From: a virus
IMG/VR virus record: IMGVR_UViG_3300034068_001120
Coordinates: 1 to 64,000 of that record
Length of the DNA stretch: 64,000 nt
Strand: one strand, 5' to 3'
Positions within the stretch are counted from its first letter, which is position 1; each line of letters starts with the position of its first letter. The notes beneath the pieces were generated by a model, which ran no database searches, had not been told where the DNA came from, and worked only from the letters and a program-made list of their open reading frames with translations. The position numbers and the translations under genes were made by a program. This document shows positions 51,279 to 58,204 of this stretch, in pieces.

Positions 51279-51543
51279 GTGAGTTTCTTTCTTGTTCTAC
51301 TCTTTCATCCAAGTCAATTAGAATTACTTTGCGCCATGTTTCTTGGTCACACCCATTGCTATACATTGCCTCATTTACTTCTTTTACAATCATGTCTTTT
51401 GTATTTTTGGATAAGAGTTTCCAATTCGTTACGATGGCATCGGCACCGTCTGATGAAGCGTATGTCTTCCTAGACAGACAATATCTAAACATCCAAAATA
51501 GCTGGTCTTCTGTTACTGTTATTTTATTATTTAACTTTCCCAA
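51271..51543 (-). CDS. Unknown phage protein
   Basis: 90 aa starting with TTG at 51543 (GAGGAG 11 nt upstream; no ATG nearby; first internal ATG at residue 18 would remove conserved-looking sequence). Helical: TEDQLFWMFRYCLSRKTYAS, VTNWKLLSKNTKDMIVKEVN. A similar small protein is common in large phages. Overlaps neighbours on both sides (13 and 8 nt). Confidence 0.6.
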   Translation of the reverse strand: MGKLNNKITVTEDQLFWMFRYCLSRKTYASSDGADAIVTNWKLLSKNTKDMIVKEVNEAMYSNGCDQETWRKVILIDLDERVEQERNSHE

Positions 51544-52070
51544 TATACTATTTCTCCTCGTTTGTAAAATTTTAAGTTCTTTGAATGCTTTTCATCTGTA
51601 AAATGCTTGTCCTTGATAGTGAAATGATTATTAGGAACAAGAGCAAAATATCCACGATCAAGTGTAATAAGACTTAAGGGTTTATGTTCAGCAGGATAAC
51701 GAGAATAACCATCTTTCCAATCAATTATGATTCCTGTATGCCTACCTTGTTTTCCTGCATGAAATACATTGACAGCGAGTCCTTCAAGATAAGTTGCTCC
51801 AAAAGTTTCAAGATGATTACCCATTCCACCCCAAGGTTGAATGGCATTATTCTTACCATCATCAAACACTTCCGTGGTAGACAAAGCAGATAAGGGAAGA
51901 CCCGACCAATGAGCACCTGATTGAAGAACAACATGACAGCAAATCAATTGTCCTATTCTTGAGTATATAGCGTGCCATATAGCAGGAGTGTGCCCAATAG
52001 GCATATCATTACCAAGAAATGAATTTTTAACATTCACATACAGATGATGTGGTAGGTTAGCATTTTTCAT
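51531..52070 (-). CDS. Conserved large-phage protein of unknown function
   Basis: 179 aa from ATG 52070, which has GAGGAG 7 nt upstream; an upstream in-frame TTG is rejected. Strongly patterned: LPHHLYVNVKNSFLGNDMPI, GHTPAIWHAIYSRIGQLICC, HVVLQSGAHWSGLPL, then TGIIIDWKDGYSRYPAEHKP. This combination is recurrent in large phages. Several histidines and the DWKDG segment suggest an enzyme or metal site, but no activity is known to me. Confidence 0.75.
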   Translation of the reverse strand: MKNANLPHHLYVNVKNSFLGNDMPIGHTPAIWHAIYSRIGQLICCHVVLQSGAHWSGLPLSALSTTEVFDDGKNNAIQPWGGMGNHLETFGATYLEGLAVNVFHAGKQGRHTGIIIDWKDGYSRYPAEHKPLSLITLDRGYFALVPNNHFTIKDKHFTDEKHSKNLKFYKRGEIVYWES

Positions 52071-52081
52071 TTCATATCTCC

Positions 52082-52243
52082 TCAAGCCCAATCTGGAAGC
52101 GAGTCAGGTCCGTCATCATCATGAGAATTGGTTGCCCAACAAAGTTTATCAATCTGTTTTTGTTGTTGGGCAATCTTATCTTCTGCCACTTTAAGTCTTC
52201 TTTGTAGTTCCTTTAACTGAAACTCAAGTTGTAAATTTGTCAT
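52082..52243 (-). CDS. Small coiled-coil protein (53 aa)
   Basis: 53 codons: MTNLQLEFQLKELQRRLKVA then EDKIAQQQKQIDKLCWATNS, a continuous coiled coil, with an acidic tail HDDDGPDSLPDWA. ATG overlaps the stop of the 172-aa gene (ATGA). Too short for most gene callers. Function unknown. Confidence 0.65.
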   Translation of the reverse strand: MTNLQLEFQLKELQRRLKVAEDKIAQQQKQIDKLCWATNSHDDDGPDSLPDWA

Positions 52244-52758
52244 TTCATATATCCTTTTTTGAACTGTTCGTTGTTAAAGTTTGCTTCCTCTTGAAGATTG
52301 AGCATCTCTGCTAGTTGATTCTGCTCGTCTTCACGGCAGATCTTCATTACATTCTCAATGGAAAGAGTGCAATCTCCTGCAGGGGATGCGCCGTACGGAG
52401 GTAATATCCCACGCACAACTGGTGACGGGACATACTCTGATATTCTTATTTTTGCCTCTTCTATCCGCTCATGTAAGACTCCTGCTCCCTCGAGGGTATC
52501 CAACAACTCCTCCTTGAGGGCAACAACTTGATCTTGTAGTTTTACAAGTTCAGCAATCGCTCTACCCATCAAAATCTGCTCTAGGGACGATCCCCTGCCC
52601 TCATCCAAATACTTCTGCATCAATAAGATCGTATTAGGTTCTCCATTCTCTCCTTCAAATAGTTTGCCCACAAACGAACTACTGAGTTCATTCATAAATT
52701 TTTCTACCGTCATCGTGTCTGCAATCTTTTGCCCTTGTGTTTGTGGTTTAATTTTCAT
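52240..52758 (-). CDS. Unknown helical phage protein
   Basis: 172 aa, helical: EKFMNELSSSFVGKLFEGEN, AELVKLQDQVVALKEELLDT, and a proline-containing PSPVVRGILPPYGASP linker. No family recognised. ATGA overlaps upstream (membrane microprotein) and downstream (53-aa protein). Confidence 0.65.
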   Translation of the reverse strand: MKIKPQTQGQKIADTMTVEKFMNELSSSFVGKLFEGENGEPNTILLMQKYLDEGRGSSLEQILMGRAIAELVKLQDQVVALKEELLDTLEGAGVLHERIEEAKIRISEYVPSPVVRGILPPYGASPAGDCTLSIENVMKICREDEQNQLAEMLNLQEEANFNNEQFKKGYMK

Positions 52759-52835
52759 TTTTTATTCCTTCTATCCATTAGGATTGAAATTACGATTGCA
52801 ACAGATACAACTAATACTAGAAACAAAATAATCAT
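52755..52835 (-). CDS. Membrane microprotein (26 aa)
   Basis: 26 codons, MIILFLVLVVSVAIVISILM then DRRNKK: a bare transmembrane helix with basic C-terminus. Start and stop both lie in ATGA overlaps with neighbours. Third of three consecutive tiny membrane frames. Confidence 0.55.
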   Translation of the reverse strand: MIILFLVLVVSVAIVISILMDRRNKK

Positions 52836-52912
52836 TTGCGTTTCTCGTTTTGTAGTAACAATATAATGTTAAATAATTGAACCACAATTATAATGCACAA
52901 TAAAGTAATCAT
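52832..52912 (-). CDS. Membrane microprotein (26 aa)
   Basis: 26 codons, MITLLCIIIVVQLFNIILLL then QNEKRK: a transmembrane helix with basic C-terminus, very similar in plan to the next gene. ATGA overlaps on both ends. Confidence 0.55.
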   Translation of the reverse strand: MITLLCIIIVVQLFNIILLLQNEKRK

Positions 52913-53019
52913 CGAAGGTTTATCCTTTTTAAGATTGTATGAAGAAGTGTACTGACTATAGCACACAGCAACATAAAGCAAACTACAGGTATTGCTACAG
53001 AGAGTACGGTTTCAATCAT
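52909..53019 (-). CDS. Membrane microprotein (36 aa)
   Basis: 36 codons, MIETVLSVAIPVVCFMLLCA then IVSTLLHTILKRINLR: one transmembrane helix and basic C-terminus. Its ATG overlaps the uvdE stop (ATGA) and its stop overlaps the next microprotein. Confidence 0.6.
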   Translation of the reverse strand: MIETVLSVAIPVVCFMLLCAIVSTLLHTILKRINLR

Positions 53020-53960
53020 TTTGTTTGGCTCTTTTCAGGCATTGAACAATACCTATACATAGGATTTTTGGTTGTGTACCACAAGACTGCAAGATCTTTT
53101 GCTTTTGCTTCTACCATTATATCATATGGTAGAGTAAGTGATAATTCAGGAATCATACTATTTATGAAATCTGAATGTGCCTGTGGTCTAGCACCTATTT
53201 TAGATTCTGAATAATGTACTTTCGGTATCTCACAAAATCCCGCCCAAGTACTGAACGCCATTGCAGCGGCATCTTGTAAAGATTCTCGATTGCAAAATTG
53301 GTGATGATGAATATCCAAAACCAATTTAATTCCAGGACAACGAGGCACAATGAGTTCAAACAGATCACTCATACTCCACATACTCGCCTTATCATCATTC
53401 TCTATCGTTAGTCTTTCTTGAATAGCAACAGGCAAAAGAGCATATTGTTCTGCAAATCGTTTTGCAGTTTCTAGTTTGTTCTCATATACACCACCAATAT
53501 GGATATTGATTGCAAACTCTGCTCCATATCCTAGCATATCTGCAATTGTAGAGTGCATTTGCAATCCTAAAATACTTTTCTCTACAGTTTTAGGATTAGG
53601 TGAAGCAAGGCAAGTATATGGGCCAGGATGACAACTCAATCGCATTCTTTTTTGTTTTGCGTAGTAACCTGCTGTTTGTAAATTGGTTTGTATTGCAACT
53701 GCATCAGGCAAATCTGTTACCTTGTATTGCAATGTAGAATGATCTATAAACGGAAATATGCCACTACCAACTCGAAAAAAGTAAATCTTATTTTGATAAT
53801 TCCATTCTAGAATCGGCAACAAGTCAGCACTATTTTTAAGTGCCAACTCGTTTGCACGAGCAATAGAAAACTTATTCATTCGACAAGTTCTATCTGTTAG
53901 GACTTCGTTTGATTCATTAAGTGTCATATTTTTACAAGCATATCCAAACCGTTTAATCAT
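53016..53960 (-). CDS. uvdE: UV-damage endonuclease UvdE/UVDE
   Basis: 314 aa, the normal length of the family. TIM-barrel nuclease that nicks 5' to UV photoproducts and starts alternative excision repair. Recognisable: RFGYACKNMTLNES at the start, FFRVGSGIFPFIDHS, RLSCHPGPYTCLASP, INIHIGGVYENK, LTIENDDKASMWSM, LVLDIHHHQFCN and KVHYSESKIG. The metal-binding His, Glu and Asp residues of these motifs are in place. It overlaps a zinc-motif gene upstream and a membrane microprotein downstream. Protects phage DNA from light. Confidence 0.93.
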   Translation of the reverse strand: MIKRFGYACKNMTLNESNEVLTDRTCRMNKFSIARANELALKNSADLLPILEWNYQNKIYFFRVGSGIFPFIDHSTLQYKVTDLPDAVAIQTNLQTAGYYAKQKRMRLSCHPGPYTCLASPNPKTVEKSILGLQMHSTIADMLGYGAEFAINIHIGGVYENKLETAKRFAEQYALLPVAIQERLTIENDDKASMWSMSDLFELIVPRCPGIKLVLDIHHHQFCNRESLQDAAAMAFSTWAGFCEIPKVHYSESKIGARPQAHSDFINSMIPELSLTLPYDIMVEAKAKDLAVLWYTTKNPMYRYCSMPEKSQTK

Positions 53961-54201
53961 GTCGATTTAATCCTAATTGTTTTTGGTATTCCATTACGAT
54001 TCTTCCTGCTTCATCACACGATTTTTCGTGTCCATGAGTATTTGTGAAGTGGCCTTTATCACAATGAATAATATTTAATAAATCCTCTACATCATTCTTT
54101 AACTTTCTATATTCTCTGCATTTAGATAAATCTCCAAGACTATTAACTATAGGAAATCCACAGTTCACACATTGTATTAAAGGATTAAAGCCGTTAATCA
54201 C
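53953..54201 (-). CDS. Small zinc-motif protein (GTG start)
   Basis: 82 aa starting at GTG 54201, which overlaps the microprotein stop (GTGA). C-x2-C...C at 11-28 (CVNCGFPIVNSLGDLSKC) with the same spacing as the CCHC module but serine at the histidine position. A second set of Cys/His lies at 47-62 (CDKGHFTNTHGHEKSC) and may form another metal site. Overlaps uvdE by 8 nt. Confidence 0.65.
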   Translation of the reverse strand: MINGFNPLIQCVNCGFPIVNSLGDLSKCREYRKLKNDVEDLLNIIHCDKGHFTNTHGHEKSCDEAGRIVMEYQKQLGLNRHD

Positions 54202-54329
54202 TTGTATTCCTTTCTTGAAATAATATAGGATACCGTTTTTAATCCAACAAACATACCAAGTGCAAATACAGCAATAATTATACCATTGTACTCAAGGAAC
54301 GATTGAATGTTCAATACAGTCTGCATCAT
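54198..54329 (-). CDS. Membrane microprotein (43 aa)
   Basis: 43 codons, MMQTVLNIQSFLEYNGIIIA then VFALGMFVGLKTVSYIISRK: one transmembrane helix around 17-37 and basic C-terminus. ATG overlaps the ligase stop (ATGA), stop overlaps the GTG of the next gene. Below the usual length cut-off. Confidence 0.65.
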   Translation of the reverse strand: MMQTVLNIQSFLEYNGIIIAVFALGMFVGLKTVSYIISRKEYK

Positions 54330-55468
54330 TCGTAGTCCCTCACACTAACACCGATAGGAAACCGTGGCAGATTGCCATTAGTGAGTCCCTGATACCGTAC
54401 AGTCAACATCTTCCCGATTACACTCCTAGGATTCTTTAAGATGTCTTTAAGAACATCAAGTGAGCCTTCCATCTTGCAATCAAACAAATCACCCTTTAAT
54501 GTTGTACAAGTAAAGATGGCACATTCTGCCATTCGACCACGACCTGCCTTTACTCCTGTAATCTTAAACTCGGCATCATCGAACTCCTTGATCTTTTGCA
54601 GATTGTAGGATCGTTTGTATTCATAAAGAGAATCGGCATTGCGTGCCATTGTGCCTTCGTATCCTGATGTGCGATCTTCTTGAAATTGTTCCATTAGTTG
54701 ATTCGCGTCCAATATAAAAGTAGTATTCACAGAAATCAACGGTGCTTTGAGTTCGGCATTCTTGATTGCATCTGTGCGTTCCGTGAATGCACAACCATCA
54801 ATCATATCATACACATGATATTCCACCACTTCGTGTCCTGCCTTTGGCGTGACTTGCTTCACAAACGATACAATCTCTTCAAACCGATTCTTGTAAGAAT
54901 GGTTATATAGTTCACCATCCAAAACAGTTCGATCTTCTGCCGTGTCTCCATCATATTGAGGAAACTGTTCTTCCAATGCACGAATAATGTGAGGAACTCC
55001 TGTAATCGGCTTGCGAGTGCGCGACCACAAAGTAGCCACACCAAGTTCAATAATAGCAATGCATCGAATACCATCTAGTTTCGGTTGAGCATAACAAGGA
55101 TACTCAATCTTACTTTCGTGATCTCGGAATTTGTGAGCCAGCATGGGATCAACGCCACCAACAACGAATTGAGTGTCAACCAATCCTGCCTTGGCTGATT
55201 CTTTTGTCTTGGAATATCCACTCTTTAACTTTTTCTCCCATTGTGCAGTTGCTTCTGCAATAGCCTGTTCTTCAGGACTTGTTTCATTGGATTTACCCAC
55301 ATTCTTTCCTTTTCGGATTATATCTCTTGTGGTTTGCATTTTACCATCAATCTGACCATATACTTTGATAATACAATTGCTTTCCACACAAATACTCCAT
55401 TGTTGAATGCTTCCGTTGGAATTAAGAGAAAATAATGGTGCAAAGTTTTTCATGATTAAGGTTTTCAT
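54326..55468 (-). CDS. ATP-dependent DNA ligase with N-terminal WGR-like domain
   Basis: 380 aa. Adenylation domain with catalytic lysine in QPKLDGIRC (Lys130), then LWSRTRKPITGVPHI, VLDGELYNH, GYEGTMARN and YNLQKIKEFDDAEF, i.e. ligase motifs I, III, IIIa, IV and V; an OB domain follows with FPIGVSVRD near the end. The first ~85 residues (WSICVESNCIIKVYGQIDGK...) read as a WGR-type DNA-binding domain, an uncommon extra for phage ligases. Seals nicks in replication and repair, fitting uvdE close by. MetSix is an alternative start. Confidence 0.92.
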   Translation of the reverse strand: MKTLIMKNFAPLFSLNSNGSIQQWSICVESNCIIKVYGQIDGKMQTTRDIIRKGKNVGKSNETSPEEQAIAEATAQWEKKLKSGYSKTKESAKAGLVDTQFVVGGVDPMLAHKFRDHESKIEYPCYAQPKLDGIRCIAIIELGVATLWSRTRKPITGVPHIIRALEEQFPQYDGDTAEDRTVLDGELYNHSYKNRFEEIVSFVKQVTPKAGHEVVEYHVYDMIDGCAFTERTDAIKNAELKAPLISVNTTFILDANQLMEQFQEDRTSGYEGTMARNADSLYEYKRSYNLQKIKEFDDAEFKITGVKAGRGRMAECAIFTCTTLKGDLFDCKMEGSLDVLKDILKNPRSVIGKMLTVRYQGLTNGNLPRFPIGVSVRDYE

Positions 55469-55482
55469 TGTCGGCTTTCTGT

Positions 55483-55809
55483 TTATTTGGTTCGAGTTTT
55501 ACGATTCGAGTGCATGAATTCTGTGGTTTCGTTTTTGTCGTAGCATTTCCATTTGATTCGTGGCATTTGAGTGACAAAGTACGCAATAAGCGTATTGACA
55601 CGCGCAATTCCTCTAATAGTGAACGAGTACTCTCTTACATTAGTAAGAAAACTATATCCTCTACCTCTTTCAGATCTCCTAAAGGTCTTGGGAAGCATAT
55701 CCGCAAGCATATCAAGTTTCCAATCTTGTTTGCTTGAAAAAACCAAGTCAAATACTCGATTCTTGTCCCCTTGTAGTTCTTTTATTTGATTGACAGGTTT
55801 CTTTTTCAT
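55483..55809 (-). CDS. Unknown basic phage protein
   Basis: 108 aa, basic (pattern MLPKTFRRSERGRGYSFLTN; FVTQMPRIKWKCYD; tail SNRKTRTK). Mixed alpha/beta. No family recognised; probably nucleic-acid associated because of charge. AAGGAA site upstream; 14 nt before the ligase gene. Confidence 0.6.
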   Translation of the reverse strand: MKKKPVNQIKELQGDKNRVFDLVFSSKQDWKLDMLADMLPKTFRRSERGRGYSFLTNVREYSFTIRGIARVNTLIAYFVTQMPRIKWKCYDKNETTEFMHSNRKTRTK

Positions 55810-55813
55810 TATT

Positions 55814-56008
55814 TTAATTTCCTTGTTTTAAGTTTGAATCCGATCTATCCATAATAGGTATCCCATCTTCAAGAATGGTTGACAGAATCATTTTGGGAAA
55901 TTCATCCTCTGTCTTAAAGCATTGAAATGCTTCGGAGGCAAACGCCTCGGCTTGCTCTGTATCCTGACAAACAAATTCCAATACCAGTTTAATTTCTTTA
56001 TTGTGCAT
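55814..56008 (-). CDS. Unknown small acidic protein
   Basis: 64 aa from ATG 56008 with AAGGAG 5 nt upstream (a GTG two codons earlier is less likely). Ferredoxin-like alternation: IKLVLEFVCQDTEQAEAFAS, EAFQCFKTEDEFPKMILSTI. No family recognised. Overlaps the 92-aa gene by 11 nt. Confidence 0.6.
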   Translation of the reverse strand: MHNKEIKLVLEFVCQDTEQAEAFASEAFQCFKTEDEFPKMILSTILEDGIPIMDRSDSNLKQGN

Positions 56009-56276
56009 CTGCACTCCTTTTTAAAATATTAGTAGTTTCCTTGCTTTCCCGTTCTTCAAAAAACGAATAATCCAACACAGGCAGAGTAATTGCATTTGCA
56101 TAACGAATCATGTCTTCTTGAAGTCCATCCACCGAGTCGGAGGACATAGGATAGGATGCTGTGGAACTGCACATAACAGGTTCTCCACCTTCAAAATAGA
56201 CTTCACGAATATCCCAAATAAAAGCATCTCCTACACTTGACATAATCACTCGATATTCCCAATAATTCTTTTTCAT
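55998..56276 (-). CDS. Unknown phage protein
   Basis: 92 aa from ATG 56276 (GGAAAT site); the longer open frame runs back through tRNA-Lys and is rejected. Segments: YWEYRVIMSSVGDAFIWDIR and SVDGLQEDMIRYANAITLPV. No family recognised; acidic and compact. Confidence 0.6.
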   Translation of the reverse strand: MKKNYWEYRVIMSSVGDAFIWDIREVYFEGGEPVMCSSTASYPMSSDSVDGLQEDMIRYANAITLPVLDYSFFEERESKETTNILKRSADAQ

Positions 56277-56293
56277 GCGATTTCCTTTTTGAA

Positions 56294-56366
56294 TGAGGTC
56301 GGTGGGACTCGAACCCACGACCAAGAAATTAAAAGTTTCCTGCGCTTCCAACTGCGCCACGACCTC
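56294..56366 (-). tRNA. tRNA-Lys (TTT)
   Basis: 73 nt. Acceptor GAGGTCG/CGACCTC, D arm GCGC/GCGC, anticodon arm GGAAA-CTTTTAA-TTTCT with anticodon TTT, T arm GTGGG-TTCGAGT-CCCAC. Discriminator A, CCA not encoded. Confidence 0.95.
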
Positions 56367-56383
56367 AATATATTAAATTTTGC

Positions 56384-57055
56384 TCAAAGTTGCACAGCCT
56401 GATAATTTGCTCCTGCTTTCAATATAGGAGCAGGAAGAAACATCTTACGATTACATATAGGATTGCAATACGACTCGGCATAATATCCTGCCATAGAAAT
56501 CCATTCAGGATTACCATTTCCTGGAGGAACAAGTCGAACAGGAGCATCAATTGCGTGTTGCAAAGCCAAAAGAAATTGTTCGTCGTTTAGATGATTGCTT
56601 TCTGTAATAAAAATATCCCAAGCAGCCAATCCATGAACAATCATACAAAGAGTAGTCCATCCTGTATCTGTGGGAGAGATGGTAATACCAATCATGTCCA
56701 TCATTTTCCTGTTTGTTGACATGGGAGCAATAGTGGTATCATATTGAATAGAACAATGTTCTCTACCATTAGAATGTCCAAGTAGATGACTTGCTTCACG
56801 CCGTGAACGCTTGTCAAGAATACTTAAATATTCATTAACCTTATCAGTCATTGCGCTCATTCGTTCTTGAATACCCAACTCTCGTTCTTCACGCAATTTA
56901 ATAAATATATTCTCACAATGTCGAAAAGGTACATACGCAGGAATTATCCTGACTCCCACACTACGCGCGGGAAGTGTAGACGGAGAGGTGGCAAGAGCCT
57001 GTTTAATGGCCGCAAGATGAGCAGTGATGTTAGCGGAAGGGTTAGGTGTTTTCAT
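56384..57055 (-). CDS. Unknown accessory protein under its own strong promoter
   Basis: 223 aa from ATG 57055 (MKTPNPSANITAHLAAIKQA); six codons upstream are open but would extend into the -10 box. The middle has IFIKLREERELGIQERMSAM, GREHCSIQYDTTIAPM and GWTTLCMIVHGLAAWDIFIT; C-terminus with AGYYAESYCNPICNRKMF. No family recognised. Promoter at 57065-57093 leaves a leader of only about 3 nt. First gene of the minus-strand operon that continues to 49 kb. Confidence 0.7.
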   Translation of the reverse strand: MKTPNPSANITAHLAAIKQALATSPSTLPARSVGVRIIPAYVPFRHCENIFIKLREERELGIQERMSAMTDKVNEYLSILDKRSRREASHLLGHSNGREHCSIQYDTTIAPMSTNRKMMDMIGITISPTDTGWTTLCMIVHGLAAWDIFITESNHLNDEQFLLALQHAIDAPVRLVPPGNGNPEWISMAGYYAESYCNPICNRKMFLPAPILKAGANYQAVQL

Positions 57056-57064
57056 GTTATACAA

Positions 57065-57093
57065 AGTATACAACAGGAATCACCTCTTGTCAA
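57065..57093 (-). promoter_or_regulatory. Sigma70-like promoter heading the 57-49 kb operon
   Basis: TTGACA (57088-57093) - 17 bp - TATACT (57065-57070) on the minus strand, followed by TTTGTATAACATG, so the transcript should start 2-5 nt before the ATG at 57055. Confidence 0.75.
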
Positions 57094-57377
57094 ATGAGAA
57101 GCCTAATAATGAATATTTTAATTTGATACCTGCATTATTATTCGTAAAATACATTATCCGAATAAAATATCGGCAGAATATGCTATTCAAGAGAGCATAA
57201 CAGGAGAGTGGTGCTATGACGAAAGAGGTGGGATAGCGGATCACAGCGGTCATTCTAGCCTTATAGATAAACCACTGTGAAGTCGGTGTCAGGTGGGGTG
57301 AATGGTGTCTGCGGGTGTCTGATGGTGTCAGGATGATGTTGGGTTAGTCTGCATACCCAGATGGACTCTATTTTTAC
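57094..57377. other. Gene-free stretch with G-rich repeats
   Basis: No convincing gene on either strand. The left part (57100-57240) is AT-rich without clear signals. The right part holds four GGTGTC hexamers and a strongly G-rich top strand (see repeat entry), followed by CATAAATA before the plus-strand gene at 57391. The minus-strand frame covering it is a shadow. Confidence 0.6.
57285..57329. repeat. GGTGTC iterons
   Basis: GGTGTC occurs at 57285, 57304, 57314 and 57324; the last three are spaced exactly 10 bp, one helical turn, and GGTGGGGTG lies between the first two. Looks like a phased protein-binding array in a gene-free region; purpose unknown. Confidence 0.6.
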
Positions 57378-57385
57378 CATAAATA
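57378..57385 (+). promoter_or_regulatory. Possible late promoter variant (CATAAATA)
   Basis: CATAAATA on the plus strand, 5 nt before ATG 57391. One mismatch to TATAAATA. If used, the RNA would begin at the start codon. Weak alone; supported by the late-type nature of the gene behind it. Confidence 0.35.
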
Positions 57386-57390
57386 CTTTT

Positions 57391-57783
57391 ATGATCACCT
57401 TTATTCCTTTTCTTCTAGAATCTTCCCCGACACTCTCTGCACTTCGTCGAGCCAATGAAAAAGACTTGCAAGAACTTCCAGGGACCCGTGGCAAAGCAGC
57501 ACATCGCAAATTACATCTTATAATTAAAAGATTAATTCGTAACGAATCCACTGATTGGAGATCAAACCTGCACCTGTGGAGAGAGTACCTGCAAGCTACT
57601 ATGCAAGAAGATAGTACTATTGGTATAGGCTTTCCTGCAGCAGAACCAGCCCAGAGAGCGGCTCGAGAACCGGGATCTGATCCAACTATGACGGCTAAAA
57701 GAATGAGACGGCGTAGACCTGTCGGTGAATGGTCGAGGTCTGGTACTGGACCAGTTGAGATGGGTAGAAGCACTTGGAGTTAA
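57391..57783 (+). CDS. Putative packaged basic internal protein
   Basis: 130 aa from ATG 57391 (an in-frame ATG at 57361 would add ten residues). The N-terminus MITFIPFLLESSPTLS aligns residue for residue with T4's capsid-targeting sequence MKTYQEFIAE: M1, T3, aromatic 4, F7, aliphatic 8, E10, with LLE as gp21 site. The rest is basic (KAAHRKLHLIIKRLIRNEST; KRMRRRRPVGEWSRSG), suited to lie with packaged DNA. It is one of two plus-strand genes in the accessory region. Base composition is richer in G+C than its neighbours. A minus-strand frame over the same DNA is considered a shadow. Confidence 0.65.
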   Translation: MITFIPFLLESSPTLSALRRANEKDLQELPGTRGKAAHRKLHLIIKRLIRNESTDWRSNLHLWREYLQATMQEDSTIGIGFPAAEPAQRAAREPGSDPTMTAKRMRRRRPVGEWSRSGTGPVEMGRSTWS

Positions 57784-57795
57784 AATATAATTCAC

Positions 57796-57814
57796 CCAGC
57801 GTTATCCAGCGTTA
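57796..57814. repeat. Tandem 9-bp repeat CCAGCGTTA
   Basis: CCAGCGTTA at 57796-57804 and 57806-57814, 3 nt beyond the tRNA-Arg 3' end. Too short for certainty; could mark an old integration or recombination end at the tRNA. Confidence 0.5.
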
Positions 57815-57816
57815 AA

Positions 57817-57890
57817 CATTCCTGAGTGGACTCGAACCACTGACCACCAGATTAGAAATCTAGTGCTCTATCCAACTGAGCTACAGGAAT
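57817..57890 (-). tRNA. tRNA-Arg (TCT)
   Basis: 74 nt. Acceptor ATTCCTG/CAGGAAT, D arm GCTC/GAGC, anticodon arm CTAGA-TTTCTAA-TCTGG with anticodon TCT (reads AGA), T arm AGTGG-TTCGAGT-CCACT. Discriminator G, CCA not encoded. Confidence 0.95.
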
Positions 57891-57910
57891 AACATATTAG
57901 TTGATTAGTT

Positions 57911-58201
57911 TTACTGAGAACCGTATTTACGGGCCCGCAATCCAGCGGCTCGTTCTAATCGTTCATGATAACATTTAGGTGTGCCTCTGGCAACCTTTCG
58001 CATGACTTCTTTGAAGTCTTGTCCTGGACCCAGCGTGGCATCGCAGCCTGTGACTGGAGGAGTAATCCAAGATTTAGCGATAACTCCTTTGGCTTCGCAG
58101 TGTGGACAAGGCTGGCTCAGAGGCTGATTTCTATCCGTCACACTTAAGAACTGTTCGAACTTGTAAGCGCACTCGGCACACGAAAAATCATAAGTCGGCA
58201 T
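57911..58201 (-). CDS. FmdB-like zinc-ribbon protein
   Basis: 96 aa. Opening PTYDFSCAECAYKFEQFLSV with C-x2-C at 8-11, then PCPHC at 32-36, is the FmdB/CxxC-CxxC zinc-ribbon family, known as putative transcription regulators. The C-terminal part (FKEVMRKVARGTPKCYHERL) is helical and basic. Starts 3 nt after the HEXXH gene's stop, so both share an mRNA. Confidence 0.85.
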   Translation of the reverse strand: MPTYDFSCAECAYKFEQFLSVTDRNQPLSQPCPHCEAKGVIAKSWITPPVTGCDATLGPGQDFKEVMRKVARGTPKCYHERLERAAGLRARKYGSQ

Positions 58202-58204
58202 TTG

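Noticed and set aside
55998-56360. Longer 120-aa version of the 92-aa gene
   Set aside because: Its first 28 codons lie in tRNA-Lys; ATG 56276 with GGAAA is the better start.
57261-57773. 170-aa minus-strand frame opposite the 57391 gene
   Set aside because: No ribosome site, its C-terminal part is a translation of the GGTGTC repeats, and the plus-strand frame has a sensible start and a capsid-targeting pattern.
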